A stretch of 23,773 bases of DNA from CAZRZN01 sp964604565 (GCA_964604565.1 CAZRZN010000041.1:1-23773), one strand, 5' to 3'; shown: positions 15,682-22,966, counted from the first letter of the stretch. Program-made: numbers and translations. The notes: generated from the sequence alone by a model not told the origin.

Positions 15682-15711
15682 GGTATACGCCGCGCACCAC
15701 CGGTTGGATCA
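15682..15711 (-). promoter_or_regulatory. RpoE-type promoter for rpoE-chrR
   Basis: On the minus strand TGATCC (15706-15711) is followed by 18 bases and then TATACC (15682-15687). TGATCC is the characteristic -35 element of the R. sphaeroides RpoE regulon and the 18-base spacing fits; the -10 is a looser match. The start codon at 15602 lies about 80 bases downstream. This predicts autoregulation of the sigma factor. Confidence 0.65.
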
Positions 15712-15743
15712 CCATTCGCGGGAAATGTTTTTTCCGACTTTTT

Positions 15744-15773
15744 TCATCCGGAACACGGGCTTGGCCGTAAACC
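15744..15773 (+). promoter_or_regulatory. RpoE-type promoter for the divergent FAD/DUF1365/DUF3833/SDR operon
   Basis: TCATCC (15744-15749), 18 bases, then TAAACC (15768-15773), 37 bases before the ATG at 15811. It mirrors the promoter on the other strand in spacing and in both elements, with one change in the -35 (C for G). The divergent transcripts would start about 110 bases apart. Confidence 0.55.
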
Positions 15774-15810
15774 TGACAAACATCGAACAGATCGAAGGAT
15801 ATCCCAGAGC

Positions 15811-17106
15811 ATGCCATTCGAAGCCAGAGCCGCCGCCGATCGTAAAATTGCCGTGATCGGCGGGGGCATCTCGGGCATGGGTGCCGCCCATATCCTCGCG
15901 GACCGTCACAGGGTCACATTGTTTGAATCCGAACCCCGATTGGGCGGCCATGCCCGCACCCGTCTGGCAGGCAGGGACGGCACACAGCCCGTCGACACGG
16001 GCTTCATCGTGTTCAACTATGCGAATTATCCGCTGCTCACCGCGCTCTTTGACAAGCTGGATGTGCCCATCGCGAAGTCCGACATGAGCTTTTCCGCAAG
16101 CCTGCGCGGCGGGGCCATGGAATACGGGTTGCGCGATCTGCGCGCCGTCTTCGGACAAAAGCGCAATGCGCTGAACCCGCGGTTTCTGCGGATGATCCGC
16201 GACATCGTGCGGTTTAACAATCGCGCCCTCGACGAGGCGCGGGATCCGACCATGACCCTGGGCGATTTCCTCGACCACCTCGGGACAGGGGCATGGTTCC
16301 GAGACTATTACCTGCTGCCCCTCTCGGGCGCGATCTGGTCCACGCCAACCGAAAAGATCCTCGATTTCCCCGCCTATGCGCTGATCCGCTTCTTTGAGAA
16401 CCACGCCCTGCTCAGCCATTCGGGCCAGCATCAGTGGTATACCGTTCAGGGCGGATCCGTCGAATACGTCAATCGCCTGTCTGCCGCGATGACCCGGCAG
16501 GGGGTCGATCTGCGCCTGGGCGCAAAGGTGGCCGGCGTGCGCCGCGTCGCCGGCGGGGTAGAGGTGCGCCTGCCCGGCGCGGAATGGGAACTGTTCGATG
16601 AGGTGGTCTTTGCCACGCATTCCGATGACACCCTGCGCCTGCTCAGCGACGCGCGGCCCGACGAACGCTCTGCACTGGGCAAGGTCGCCTATCAGCCCAA
16701 CCGGGTCGTGCTGCACGCCGACACGTCGCTGATGCCGAAACGCCGCGTCTGCTGGTCGTCCTGGAACTATACCGAGACGGCGAAGAAAGAGATGAATGCC
16801 ATCGACCTGACCTACTGGATGAACTGTCTCCAGCCCATCCCGGAGGCGGATCCGCTGTTTGTCACGCTCAATTCCACCCGCGCGATCCGCGAAGACCTGA
16901 TCCACGATGAGGTCACGCTGCGCCACCCGGTCTTCGATCTCGGCGCGCTGGAGGCCCAGCAGGAAATCGCCGCGATGAACGGCACCTCCGGCACATGGTT
17001 CTGCGGGGCGTGGATGAAGAACGGCTTTCACGAGGACGGGCTTGCCAGCGCGACGGAGGTTGCGCGCGCAATCCTCGCACGCGGTCCCGTCGCGGAGGTG
17101 GCATGA
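15811..17106 (+). CDS. FAD-dependent amine-oxidase-like oxidoreductase of the RpoE cluster
   Basis: A 431-residue flavoprotein of the amine oxidase/phytoene desaturase superfamily. The dinucleotide motif is RKIAVIGGGISGMGAAHIL (GGGISG at residues 17-22), then FESEPRLGGHARTR with the Glu that binds the ribose of FAD, and a C-terminal FAD segment near NGTSGTWFCGAWMKNGFHEDGLASA. Related proteins sit beside rpoE-chrR in Rhodobacter, where the cluster has been tied to modified, furan-containing membrane fatty acids; a desaturase role on phospholipid acyl chains is a fair inference but not shown. The frame is open far upstream (to 15415), overlapping rpoE; the ATG at 15811 is just before the FAD motif and after the promoter candidate. 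The ribosome binding site is weak (GAAGGA, 13 bases off). The stop overlaps the next start (ATGA). Confidence 0.88.
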   Translation: MPFEARAAADRKIAVIGGGISGMGAAHILADRHRVTLFESEPRLGGHARTRLAGRDGTQPVDTGFIVFNYANYPLLTALFDKLDVPIAKSDMSFSASLRGGAMEYGLRDLRAVFGQKRNALNPRFLRMIRDIVRFNNRALDEARDPTMTLGDFLDHLGTGAWFRDYYLLPLSGAIWSTPTEKILDFPAYALIRFFENHALLSHSGQHQWYTVQGGSVEYVNRLSAAMTRQGVDLRLGAKVAGVRRVAGGVEVRLPGAEWELFDEVVFATHSDDTLRLLSDARPDERSALGKVAYQPNRVVLHADTSLMPKRRVCWSSWNYTETAKKEMNAIDLTYWMNCLQPIPEADPLFVTLNSTRAIREDLIHDEVTLRHPVFDLGALEAQQEIAAMNGTSGTWFCGAWMKNGFHEDGLASATEVARAILARGPVAEVA

Positions 17107-17909
17107 GCACCGTCGATCTGATCCGGGGGCAGACCTATCACGGCCGCAAGGGCGGCGTGGACAATGCCTTTCGCTATTCCGTGGACTACGTGATGCTGGA
17201 CGCAGACGCGCCCGCGCGCGGCCCGCTGCTGTTCTCGCGCAATCGTGCCAATGTCACCTCGCTTCAGGACCGGGACCACGGCGGCGCCCCGCGTGCCGGG
17301 CGCGGAGCGGTCTGGGCGCGGGAGGTTCTCACCGCCCATGACATCGCCTTTGACGGGCCGCTGATGCTGCTGGCGCAGCCAAGGGTGCTGGGCCATGTGT
17401 TCAACCCGGTCTCTTTCTGGCTCGCCTATGACCGGGGCGACCTGCGCGCCGTCATCGCCGAGGTCAGCAATACCTTCGGCGACAGGCATTCCTATCTCTG
17501 CGTGCGCCCGGACGGTGGCCCGATCACGCCGCACGACAGGATCGCGGCCAGCAAGATCTTTCACGTATCGCCGTTTCAGCCGGTGGAGGGCGGATATGTC
17601 TTTCGCTTCGACATCCGGCAGGAACGGATCGGCATATGGATCGAATACGATCACGCCGCGGGCGGGCTGATCGCGACGCTCTGCGGCCCGCGCCTCCCGC
17701 TGACCACGGCCGGTCTCCTGCGCTCCGTGCTGCGCCGTCCATTCGGGGCACGGCGGGTTCTGGCGCTAATCCACTGGCAGGCGCTGAAACTCTGGTGGAA
17801 AGGCGCGGCCTACCGTCCACGCCCGGAACCGCCTCGCACCGAGGTGAGCGGGACAATGACCGGGGGCGACGCCCGTTCGCCCGGCACAGAAATGAAGGAA
17901 GCTTCTTGA
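17103..17909 (+). CDS. DUF1365 family protein
   Basis: A 268-residue protein of the DUF1365 family. Typical features are the opening GQTYHGRKGGVDNAFRYSVDYVMLD, LLAQPRVLGHVFNPVSFWLAYD, AEVSNTFGDRHSYL, and KIFHVSPFQPVEGGYVFRF. No catalytic residues are established for the family. It nearly always travels with an FAD amine-oxidase-like gene and often with a cyclopropane-fatty-acid-synthase-like methyltransferase, so a role in acyl-chain modification is likely. The ATG at 17103 overlaps the upstream stop as ATGA, which sets the start; the frame itself is open from 16995. Its own stop overlaps the next start (TGATG). The last 30 residues are Pro/Arg/Gly-rich and look disordered. Confidence 0.9.
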   Translation: MSTVDLIRGQTYHGRKGGVDNAFRYSVDYVMLDADAPARGPLLFSRNRANVTSLQDRDHGGAPRAGRGAVWAREVLTAHDIAFDGPLMLLAQPRVLGHVFNPVSFWLAYDRGDLRAVIAEVSNTFGDRHSYLCVRPDGGPITPHDRIAASKIFHVSPFQPVEGGYVFRFDIRQERIGIWIEYDHAAGGLIATLCGPRLPLTTAGLLRSVLRRPFGARRVLALIHWQALKLWWKGAAYRPRPEPPRTEVSGTMTGGDARSPGTEMKEAS

Positions 17910-18478
17910 TGGCCGCTCTCTCTTACCTCGCGCTGGGCGCGGCGCTCATGCTGCTGCTGGTCTATCTGCGGAGCCGGTATTTCAGCTTCATGGCGCAGGC
18001 CCCGTCCGACTATGCCGAGGGCGCCGGAAACAGTTTCGACATCCGGACGCATCTGAACGGCCCGCTGATCTGCGAAGGCATCATCTACGGGCCGACGGGG
18101 CGCGTGACCTCGCGCTTCGTGGCGGATTTCGATGCGTCATGGGACGGCAACCAAGGCGTGATGAAGGAACATTTCACCTACGAATCCGGCAGCGAACAGC
18201 ACCGCGAATGGAAATTGACCTTGGGCAACGATGGCCGCATCCGCGCCTCGGCGGCCGATCTGGTGGGTGAGGGGCAGGGACGTCAAAGCGGCCCGTCGGT
18301 TTGTCTGCGCTACCGGATCCGCCTGCCAGAGGACGCGGGTGGCCATGTTCTGGACACGACCGACTGGATGTATCTGACGCCGAATGGAACCATCGTGAAC
18401 CGTTCGCAGTTTCGCAAGTTCGGGATCAAGGTGGCGGAACTTGTGGCAACGGTCCGCCGGAAGGAAGAGATGGTTTGA
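17909..18478 (+). CDS. DUF3833 family membrane-anchored protein
   Basis: A 189-residue protein of the DUF3833 family. It begins with one hydrophobic segment (residues 3-22, ALSYLALGAALMLLLVYL) and continues as a soluble domain with FDIRTHLNGPLICEGIIYGPTGRVTSRFVADF, GVMKEHFTYESG, REWKL and DTTDWMYLTPNGTIVNRSQFRKFGIKVAEL. The fold is likely a lipocalin-like or calycin-like beta barrel, which suits lipid binding, but no function is proven. Many relatives carry a lipoprotein signal; here there is no lipobox Cys, so it is probably held by the N-terminal helix. The ATG at 17909 shares a base with the DUF1365 stop, behind AAGGAAG. The SDR start overlaps its stop. Confidence 0.88.
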   Translation: MAALSYLALGAALMLLLVYLRSRYFSFMAQAPSDYAEGAGNSFDIRTHLNGPLICEGIIYGPTGRVTSRFVADFDASWDGNQGVMKEHFTYESGSEQHREWKLTLGNDGRIRASAADLVGEGQGRQSGPSVCLRYRIRLPEDAGGHVLDTTDWMYLTPNGTIVNRSQFRKFGIKVAELVATVRRKEEMV

Positions 18479-19206
18479 GACATTGGAAGGGAAAACGCTA
18501 TTGGCTGGTCGGCGCCAGCGAAGGTCTGGGAGAGGCGCTGGCCCATGAACTCAGCCGGGCAGGGGTCGACCTGATCCTCAGCGCCCGGTCAGAGGACAAG
18601 CTGACCGCGCTGGCAGGGGCGCTGCCCGGACCGGCCACGGTAGAGCCTGTGGATGTGACCGATGCCGAGGCGCTGGAAACCGTGGCGGACAGGATCGGCG
18701 ACATCGACGGTGTGATCCAGATCGCCGGGGTCTATTGGCCCTTTGGCGCACAGGATTGGGACGCGGCCAAGGCCAACACCATGGCAGACGTGAATTTCAC
18801 CGGCGCGATGCGGCTGGCGGGCGTTGTCGTGCCACGGTTCGTCTCCCGCGACCGGGGGCATTTCGTGCTGACCGGATCGCTGTCGGGTTATCGCGGCCTG
18901 CCGGGTGCGGCGGCCTATGTGTCGTCGAAGGCGGGGGTCATGGCCTTGGCGGAATCGCTCTATGCGGATCTGCGCAAGACCGGGGTAGAGGTGCAATTGC
19001 TGATCCCCGGTTTCATCAAGACCCGGCTGACCGAAAAGAACGATTTCAAGATGCCCTTCATCATGACACCGGAAGAAGCCGCGAAAATCAGCTTTGACCA
19101 CATGTCGGGCACACGGTTTCAGCGGGCCTTTCCCCGGCTCTTCTCGCTGGTGTTCCGGGGCAGTCAATTGCTGCCCGATTGGCTTTACTACCGGGTGTTT
19201 GCGTAA
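18475..19206 (+). CDS. Short-chain dehydrogenase/reductase (SDR), TTG start
   Basis: A 243-residue NAD(P)-dependent oxidoreductase. The cofactor motif is GASEGLG (residues 13-19), the catalytic Ser135 lies in TGSLSG and the YxxxK pair is Tyr148/Lys152 in YVSSK, so the classical SDR site is complete. The conserved sequence starts a few residues after the end of DUF3833 and no ATG exists in frame between; TTG at 18475 overlaps the DUF3833 stop as TTGA and has GGAAGAG upstream, so I call a TTG start. A longer frame from 18301 would lie inside DUF3833. It closes the four-gene coupled operon beside rpoE-chrR. The substrate may be an oxidised acyl chain or aldehyde, but that is guesswork from context. 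Confidence 0.9.
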   Translation: MRHWKGKRYWLVGASEGLGEALAHELSRAGVDLILSARSEDKLTALAGALPGPATVEPVDVTDAEALETVADRIGDIDGVIQIAGVYWPFGAQDWDAAKANTMADVNFTGAMRLAGVVVPRFVSRDRGHFVLTGSLSGYRGLPGAAAYVSSKAGVMALAESLYADLRKTGVEVQLLIPGFIKTRLTEKNDFKMPFIMTPEEAAKISFDHMSGTRFQRAFPRLFSLVFRGSQLLPDWLYYRVFA

Positions 19207-19268
19207 GATCAAGGTCTGCGCTGGCAGCCTGCGTCATCCTGTTCCAGCGAATGAACAGGAGACGCGAC

Positions 19269-19598
19269 ATGCAGAATATCAGTCCCAGAAAGGTGGCCGC
19301 CGTCATCGTCATGGCCCGGGAACTGGGCCGTGCCGAAGGCGAATTGCGCGGATTGATCGACCGGATGGACGAGGAGGAACAGGCCGCGCTGGTGGCTCTC
19401 ATGTGGGTCGGGCGCGGCGCTTTCGAGCCGGAGGACTGGCAAGAGGCCTATGACACCGCCCTGTCCGAGGCCACGACCCCAACAGCAGATTACCTGATCG
19501 GCACGCCCCATCTGTCCGACAATCTCGAATCGGGGCTGGAGGCTTTCGGCTACGATGCCACCGGCGAAGAGGATGACGTGCTTGGACGTGGCGCCTGA
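19269..19598 (+). CDS. DUF3775 family small protein
   Basis: A 109-residue acidic protein that starts MQNISPRKVAAVIVMAREL and continues with a helical, Glu-rich part (EGELRGLIDRMDEEEQAALVALMWVGRG) and EDWQEAYDTALSE, in keeping with the DUF3775 family common in Rhodobacterales. No function is known. The ATG at 19269 has AGGAGA eight bases upstream; an in-frame ATG at 19251 lacks one. It lies 62 bases after the SDR gene on the same strand, so it may be read with the RpoE-linked operon or from its own promoter; I see none clearly. It converges with dinB. Confidence 0.8.
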   Translation: MQNISPRKVAAVIVMARELGRAEGELRGLIDRMDEEEQAALVALMWVGRGAFEPEDWQEAYDTALSEATTPTADYLIGTPHLSDNLESGLEAFGYDATGEEDDVLGRGA

Positions 19599-19688
19599 CG
19601 CCTGACCACCACGCGCCCGGCCCGCCGCAAGACTGTCTCGCGCCTTGGCGCGTAGGGGGCCTTGGCAGCATGTGCCGGTGCCCGTTGA

Positions 19689-20942
19689 TCAGCGCAGGGC
19701 GCGTCCCTTGAGGATGGCGTTTTCGCCAAACCGCGCGCGAATCGCATCCGTGGCGCGTTCGGCCCGGGCCCGCGCCTCCGCTTGCGGATCCAGCAGGTCG
19801 CCCGCCAGATCCGCCTGCGTCTCCGGCACAAGGTCGGAGATCCCGGTGCCGATCAGCCGATAGGCGCTGTCCCGTGGCATCTGGTCCAGCAGACCGCGTG
19901 CCGTGCGATAGATTCGGTCGGCGATCTGCGTGGCGTCCGGCAGGGCGGTGCGGCGCGTCAGGATGCGGAAATCCGACCGCCGCAGTTTCAGCGTCACGAC
20001 CCGGCCCGCGATCCCCTTGGCCTTTGCGCGGTCCGCGACCTTTTCGGCCAGCCGCCACAGATGACCGTCAAGGATGTCCGGGTCGGCGGTGTCCTGATGG
20101 AATGTCGTCTCGTTCGAGATGGATTTTACCGGGGCGTTCCGCGTCACCCGCCGCGCGTCCTGTCCCCGGGCCAGATGCCACAAACGGTCGCCCATCGACC
20201 CGAACCGCTTGATCAGGTCCTGTTTGTCCCAGCGCAGCAGATCCTCGAACGTCCGGATGCCGGCGCGCTCCAGTGATTCCTGCCCGGCGTTGCCGACGCC
20301 CCAGATCAGGCGGATCGGCTTGGGGCGCAGAAAGGCCTGCGTCTCCGCCACGCCGATCACCGCAAACCCCTGCGGCTTGTCCAGATCCGACGCGATCTTG
20401 GCAAGGAACTTGTTGTGCGACAGCCCGATGGACCCGGTGACGCCCAATTCGTCCCGCATCCGCTTCACCAGCCGCGCCAGCATCACCGCGGGCGGTGCGC
20501 CATGCAGCCGCGTCGTGCCGGTCAGGTCCAGAAAGGCCTCGTCCAGCGACAGCGGCTCGATCGCCGGGGTCAGTTCCTCCATCATCGCACGGATGGCGCG
20601 CGACACCTCGGCGTAGACCTCCATCCGGGGTTTGACCACCACCGCGTCCGGACAGAGTTGCAGCGCCTTGAACATCGGCATCGCCGACCGCACGCCACGG
20701 ATGCGCGCGACATAGCAGGCGGTCGACACCACGCCCCGCCGTCCCCCGCCGATGATCACCGGCTTGTCCGCCAGTTCCGGGTTGTCGCGCTTTTCCACGC
20801 TTGCGTAAAACGCGTCGCAATCCATATGGGCAATGGAGAGATCCCATAACTCGTCATGCGCGACGACGCGCGGCCGCCCGCAGGCGGGGCAGCGGGCGCC
20901 TTGGTCGAAGCGGGTCAGGCAATCGCGGCACAGGGCGGACAT
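19689..20942 (-). CDS. dinB: DNA polymerase IV (Y family) with N-terminal zinc-ribbon-like extension
   Basis: A 417-residue translesion polymerase that copies past damaged bases. The polymerase core begins about residue 35 with IAHMDCDAFYASVEKR (metal ligand Asp41), then YVARIRGVRSAMP, LSLDEAFLDLTG with the second acidic pair near residue 136, a helix-hairpin-helix region (IWGVGNAGQESLERAGI), and a little-finger domain with SISNETTFHQDT. In front is a 34-residue extension with two CxxC pairs (Cys5/Cys8, Cys18/Cys21) spaced like a zinc ribbon. E. coli DinB begins directly at the metal motif and has 351 residues. No Shine-Dalgarno is visible before the ATG at 20942 and no GTTC-N7-GTTC LexA box is seen in the 34 bases to the divergent gene. 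An obvious C-terminal clamp-binding motif of the usual form is also not seen. Confidence 0.93.
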   Translation of the reverse strand: MSALCRDCLTRFDQGARCPACGRPRVVAHDELWDLSIAHMDCDAFYASVEKRDNPELADKPVIIGGGRRGVVSTACYVARIRGVRSAMPMFKALQLCPDAVVVKPRMEVYAEVSRAIRAMMEELTPAIEPLSLDEAFLDLTGTTRLHGAPPAVMLARLVKRMRDELGVTGSIGLSHNKFLAKIASDLDKPQGFAVIGVAETQAFLRPKPIRLIWGVGNAGQESLERAGIRTFEDLLRWDKQDLIKRFGSMGDRLWHLARGQDARRVTRNAPVKSISNETTFHQDTADPDILDGHLWRLAEKVADRAKAKGIAGRVVTLKLRRSDFRILTRRTALPDATQIADRIYRTARGLLDQMPRDSAYRLIGTGISDLVPETQADLAGDLLDPQAEARARAERATDAIRARFGENAILKGRALR

Positions 20943-20976
20943 GGGGCCAATATAGGCTGTCGGTCAAGGGGGCGCC

Positions 20977-21408
20977 ATGAGGGATCCACGCAGCCAGTTC
21001 GACGGGGCGAAATTGTTGCTTTTCGCGGGCGCCTCGCTGGTGGTCCTGCGGCGCGACCGCAAGCCGGACATCCCCTGGCCCGGCTTTCTGGATTTCCCGG
21101 GCGGTGCGCGCGACGGCAGCGAAACCCCGGAGGCCTGCGCCCTGCGCGAAACCCGCGAGGAGCTGGGACTGGACGTCGCGCCGGAGGCGCTGCGGCTTGT
21201 GCATATGCGCGATGACGCGGGCAAGATCAGCTGGTTCTTCGCCGCCCACCTGCCGGAATCCATCCTGCGCGACGTGACCTTTGGCGATGAGGGCGAAGGC
21301 TGGGACGCGATCCCGCCGGACTCCTTTCTTGCCGCCGAAGAGGCGATCCCGCATTTCCGCGATATCCTGCGGGCCTATCTCGCGGAAAATCCGGGGTCCG
21401 CGCGCTAG
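20977..21408 (+). CDS. NUDIX hydrolase
   Basis: A 143-residue enzyme with a complete Nudix box at residues 43-65: Gly, five residues, Glu, seven residues, then RETREELGL, exactly GX5EX7REUXEEXGU. These Glu residues bind the metal that drives pyrophosphate hydrolysis of a nucleoside diphosphate derivative. The substrate is not clear; proteins of this size include MutT-like and nucleotide-sugar hydrolases. AGGGGG precedes the ATG at 20977. The gene is divergent from dinB with 34 bases between starts, so the two must share or overlap promoter sequence. A link to nucleotide pool cleaning beside a lesion-bypass polymerase is tempting but unproven. Confidence 0.92.
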   Translation: MRDPRSQFDGAKLLLFAGASLVVLRRDRKPDIPWPGFLDFPGGARDGSETPEACALRETREELGLDVAPEALRLVHMRDDAGKISWFFAAHLPESILRDVTFGDEGEGWDAIPPDSFLAAEEAIPHFRDILRAYLAENPGSAR

Positions 21409-21466
21409 TCCCTGACCGCCGATGGACTGGCGCAGCGATTCGCCGCTGTCTCCCGCGTGGCGTCCC

Positions 21467-22732
21467 TCAGCGAAACGCCTCGGGCACCCCGGCCCGCGCC
21501 TTTTCCAGCACCTCGCTTTCGTTCCAGCCGGTCAGCCGCGCGGTCATCCGCGCCTCTTCGGCGATGCGCTCACGGGTGCGCAGGATGTAATCCTCCGCCG
21601 CCTCGCAGGTCATCTCGCCGTCGAACGGGTGGTTCATCACGTATCGGCCCTGAAAATTCTCCCGGTCGTCGGTCGCGCGGAACATCACGTCCTCGGGCAT
21701 CTGGTCGGCGGTATAGCGCGCGTGCAGCCGCGTGACATAGACGTTCTGCCCGATGTCGGTGTCCTCCTCCAGCCAGTCCACGCCAAGCTCCGCCAGTTGC
21801 GCATTGCTCAGCGGATCGGCCGCGCAGGGATCGCACCACGCCATGTCCCACGCATATTCGGTCACGATCCCGCCCCCGCCGGGCGCGGTCCTCGCAAACA
21901 ATGCCTTGTAGAAATCGCCGAATTCCTGCTCGACGAACAGCGGCACGTCGAAATTGCTGGGCAGGCGCACCGGCAGATAGTTGGTCGAGATCACGCGCCC
22001 CTCGCGCGACAGCATGAAGAACAGCGCATCCTGCGGGCCGTCCGCATTCAGCTTGCCCAGTTGAATGGGCAGCATGAAATCCTCCGATGTGAATTCGATC
22101 TGAAGCGGCGGCAATTCCTTCGTCTCGGCCTCGGCGTGCCTTTCCAGATTGACCCCGGCGACAAAGAATTTCATCCCGCCCTCGATATAGTCCTGCAACA
22201 CGGGCGCCGCGCCTTCGGGCAACTGATAGCCGGTTTCCACCAGAAAGGTCGCCAGCCCGTTGGACTCCTCGGCGCCAAGGATCAGGATGTCATAGGTGCC
22301 CACGGCATATTGCGCCTCTATCGTGACGCCAAGGGCGCGGGCCCGGACAGGATCGAATGCGGCGGTTTCGTTGACCACCGACCGAAAGGTGATCGTCGGT
22401 TCGACAAGCGGCGCGCAGGGATCGCTGTCGAAATATTCCACCAGCCGGGGTGCGGTGTAATTGTCCAGATGGGTGATCGTATCGGCCTCGACCGTCCTGA
22501 TCTGGTCACGCAGCAGAATCCGGGGGGTGGGCACCACCAATGCGAAATCCTTGGGCGCGCCGCGATAATCCGACGACATCGTGATCACGGACCGGGTGCC
22601 ATCGCGCAGAAACACCACCTTGGAACTTTCGTTGAACAATGCGCCATCCGCCTTTGCGACGTAGAAGCCGCAGAAGGCCTGCGCCGAGGCTGCGTATAAA
22701 ATCATGAAAAGGCTTAAAAAAATGCGTGGCAT
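21467..22732 (-). CDS. DUF2330 family secreted protein
   Basis: A 421-residue exported protein of the DUF2330 family. A signal peptide is clear: Arg3, hydrophobic run IFLSLFMILYAASA, and AQA before Phe20-Cys21, so cleavage after Ala19 is likely. The mature part starts FCGFYVAKADGALFNESSKVVF, the family hallmark, then SDYRGAPKDFALVVPTP and further conserved blocks. Cysteines occur at FCGF, DPCAP, WCDPCA and MTCEA, enough for two disulfides. No C-terminal membrane anchor is seen. Function is unknown. The frame is open to 23566, but ATG 22732 has GGAGAG just upstream and begins the signal peptide. The gene is divergent from serC and converges with the NUDIX gene, so it is probably monocistronic. 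Confidence 0.88.
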   Translation of the reverse strand: MPRIFLSLFMILYAASAQAFCGFYVAKADGALFNESSKVVFLRDGTRSVITMSSDYRGAPKDFALVVPTPRILLRDQIRTVEADTITHLDNYTAPRLVEYFDSDPCAPLVEPTITFRSVVNETAAFDPVRARALGVTIEAQYAVGTYDILILGAEESNGLATFLVETGYQLPEGAAPVLQDYIEGGMKFFVAGVNLERHAEAETKELPPLQIEFTSEDFMLPIQLGKLNADGPQDALFFMLSREGRVISTNYLPVRLPSNFDVPLFVEQEFGDFYKALFARTAPGGGGIVTEYAWDMAWCDPCAADPLSNAQLAELGVDWLEEDTDIGQNVYVTRLHARYTADQMPEDVMFRATDDRENFQGRYVMNHPFDGEMTCEAAEDYILRTRERIAEEARMTARLTGWNESEVLEKARAGVPEAFR

Positions 22733-22881
22733 CACGGCTCTCCGATGGCAATTGATAGGCCAGCCTAGCACAGCCTGACCAGATTCGCGCAGCATGTGCC
22801 TCCGCGGTCGTCCTGTTTCCGATCGGCGTCGGGACCGTGGCGGCAAAAGGCAAAACCGACCCTTTCCGCGCAAAATCCGAC

Positions 22882-22910
22882 TTGCCGTGGCCGGGGCACT
22901 GCCGTAAGTC
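22882..22910 (+). promoter_or_regulatory. Candidate sigma-70 promoter of serC
   Basis: TTGCCG (22882-22887), 17 bases, TAAGTC (22905-22910). This would start a leader near 22917, about 50 bases before the serC ATG. The -10 is only a partial match. Confidence 0.4.
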
Positions 22911-22916
22911 CGTTCG

Positions 22917-22966
22917 TGGGACACCCCTCCCCAACGGGGGGCATCTATCTGGAAGGTTAGGCAGAT
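22917..22966 (+). promoter_or_regulatory. Structured serC leader, possible alphaproteobacterial serC RNA motif
   Basis: Two hairpins lie between the promoter candidate and the start codon. The first is GC-rich: CTCCCC (22927-22932) and GGGGGG (22936-22941) around AAC, with one T-G pair. The second pairs ATCTG (22947-22951) with CAGAT (22962-22966) and places the ribosome binding site GGAAGG in or beside its loop, ending right at the ATG. A two-hairpin cis-regulatory element named the serC motif has been described upstream of serC in alphaproteobacteria; place and layout fit, but the consensus was not compared. Confidence 0.45.

Noticed and set aside
15709..17031. A 440-codon minus-strand frame opposite the FAD amine-oxidase-like gene
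   Set aside because: Antisense to a gene with a clear FAD motif, and it would run through the divergent promoter region.
19639..19652. Palindrome CGCGCC-TT-GGCGCG between the DUF3775 gene and dinB
   Set aside because: Could be a stem at converging gene ends, but it is short, all GC and has no T-run; in this GC-rich DNA it is not distinctive enough to call a terminator.
20943..20976. An SOS (LexA) box for dinB
   Set aside because: The 34-base gap contains no GTTC-N7-GTTC or similar direct repeat, so SOS control is not supported here.
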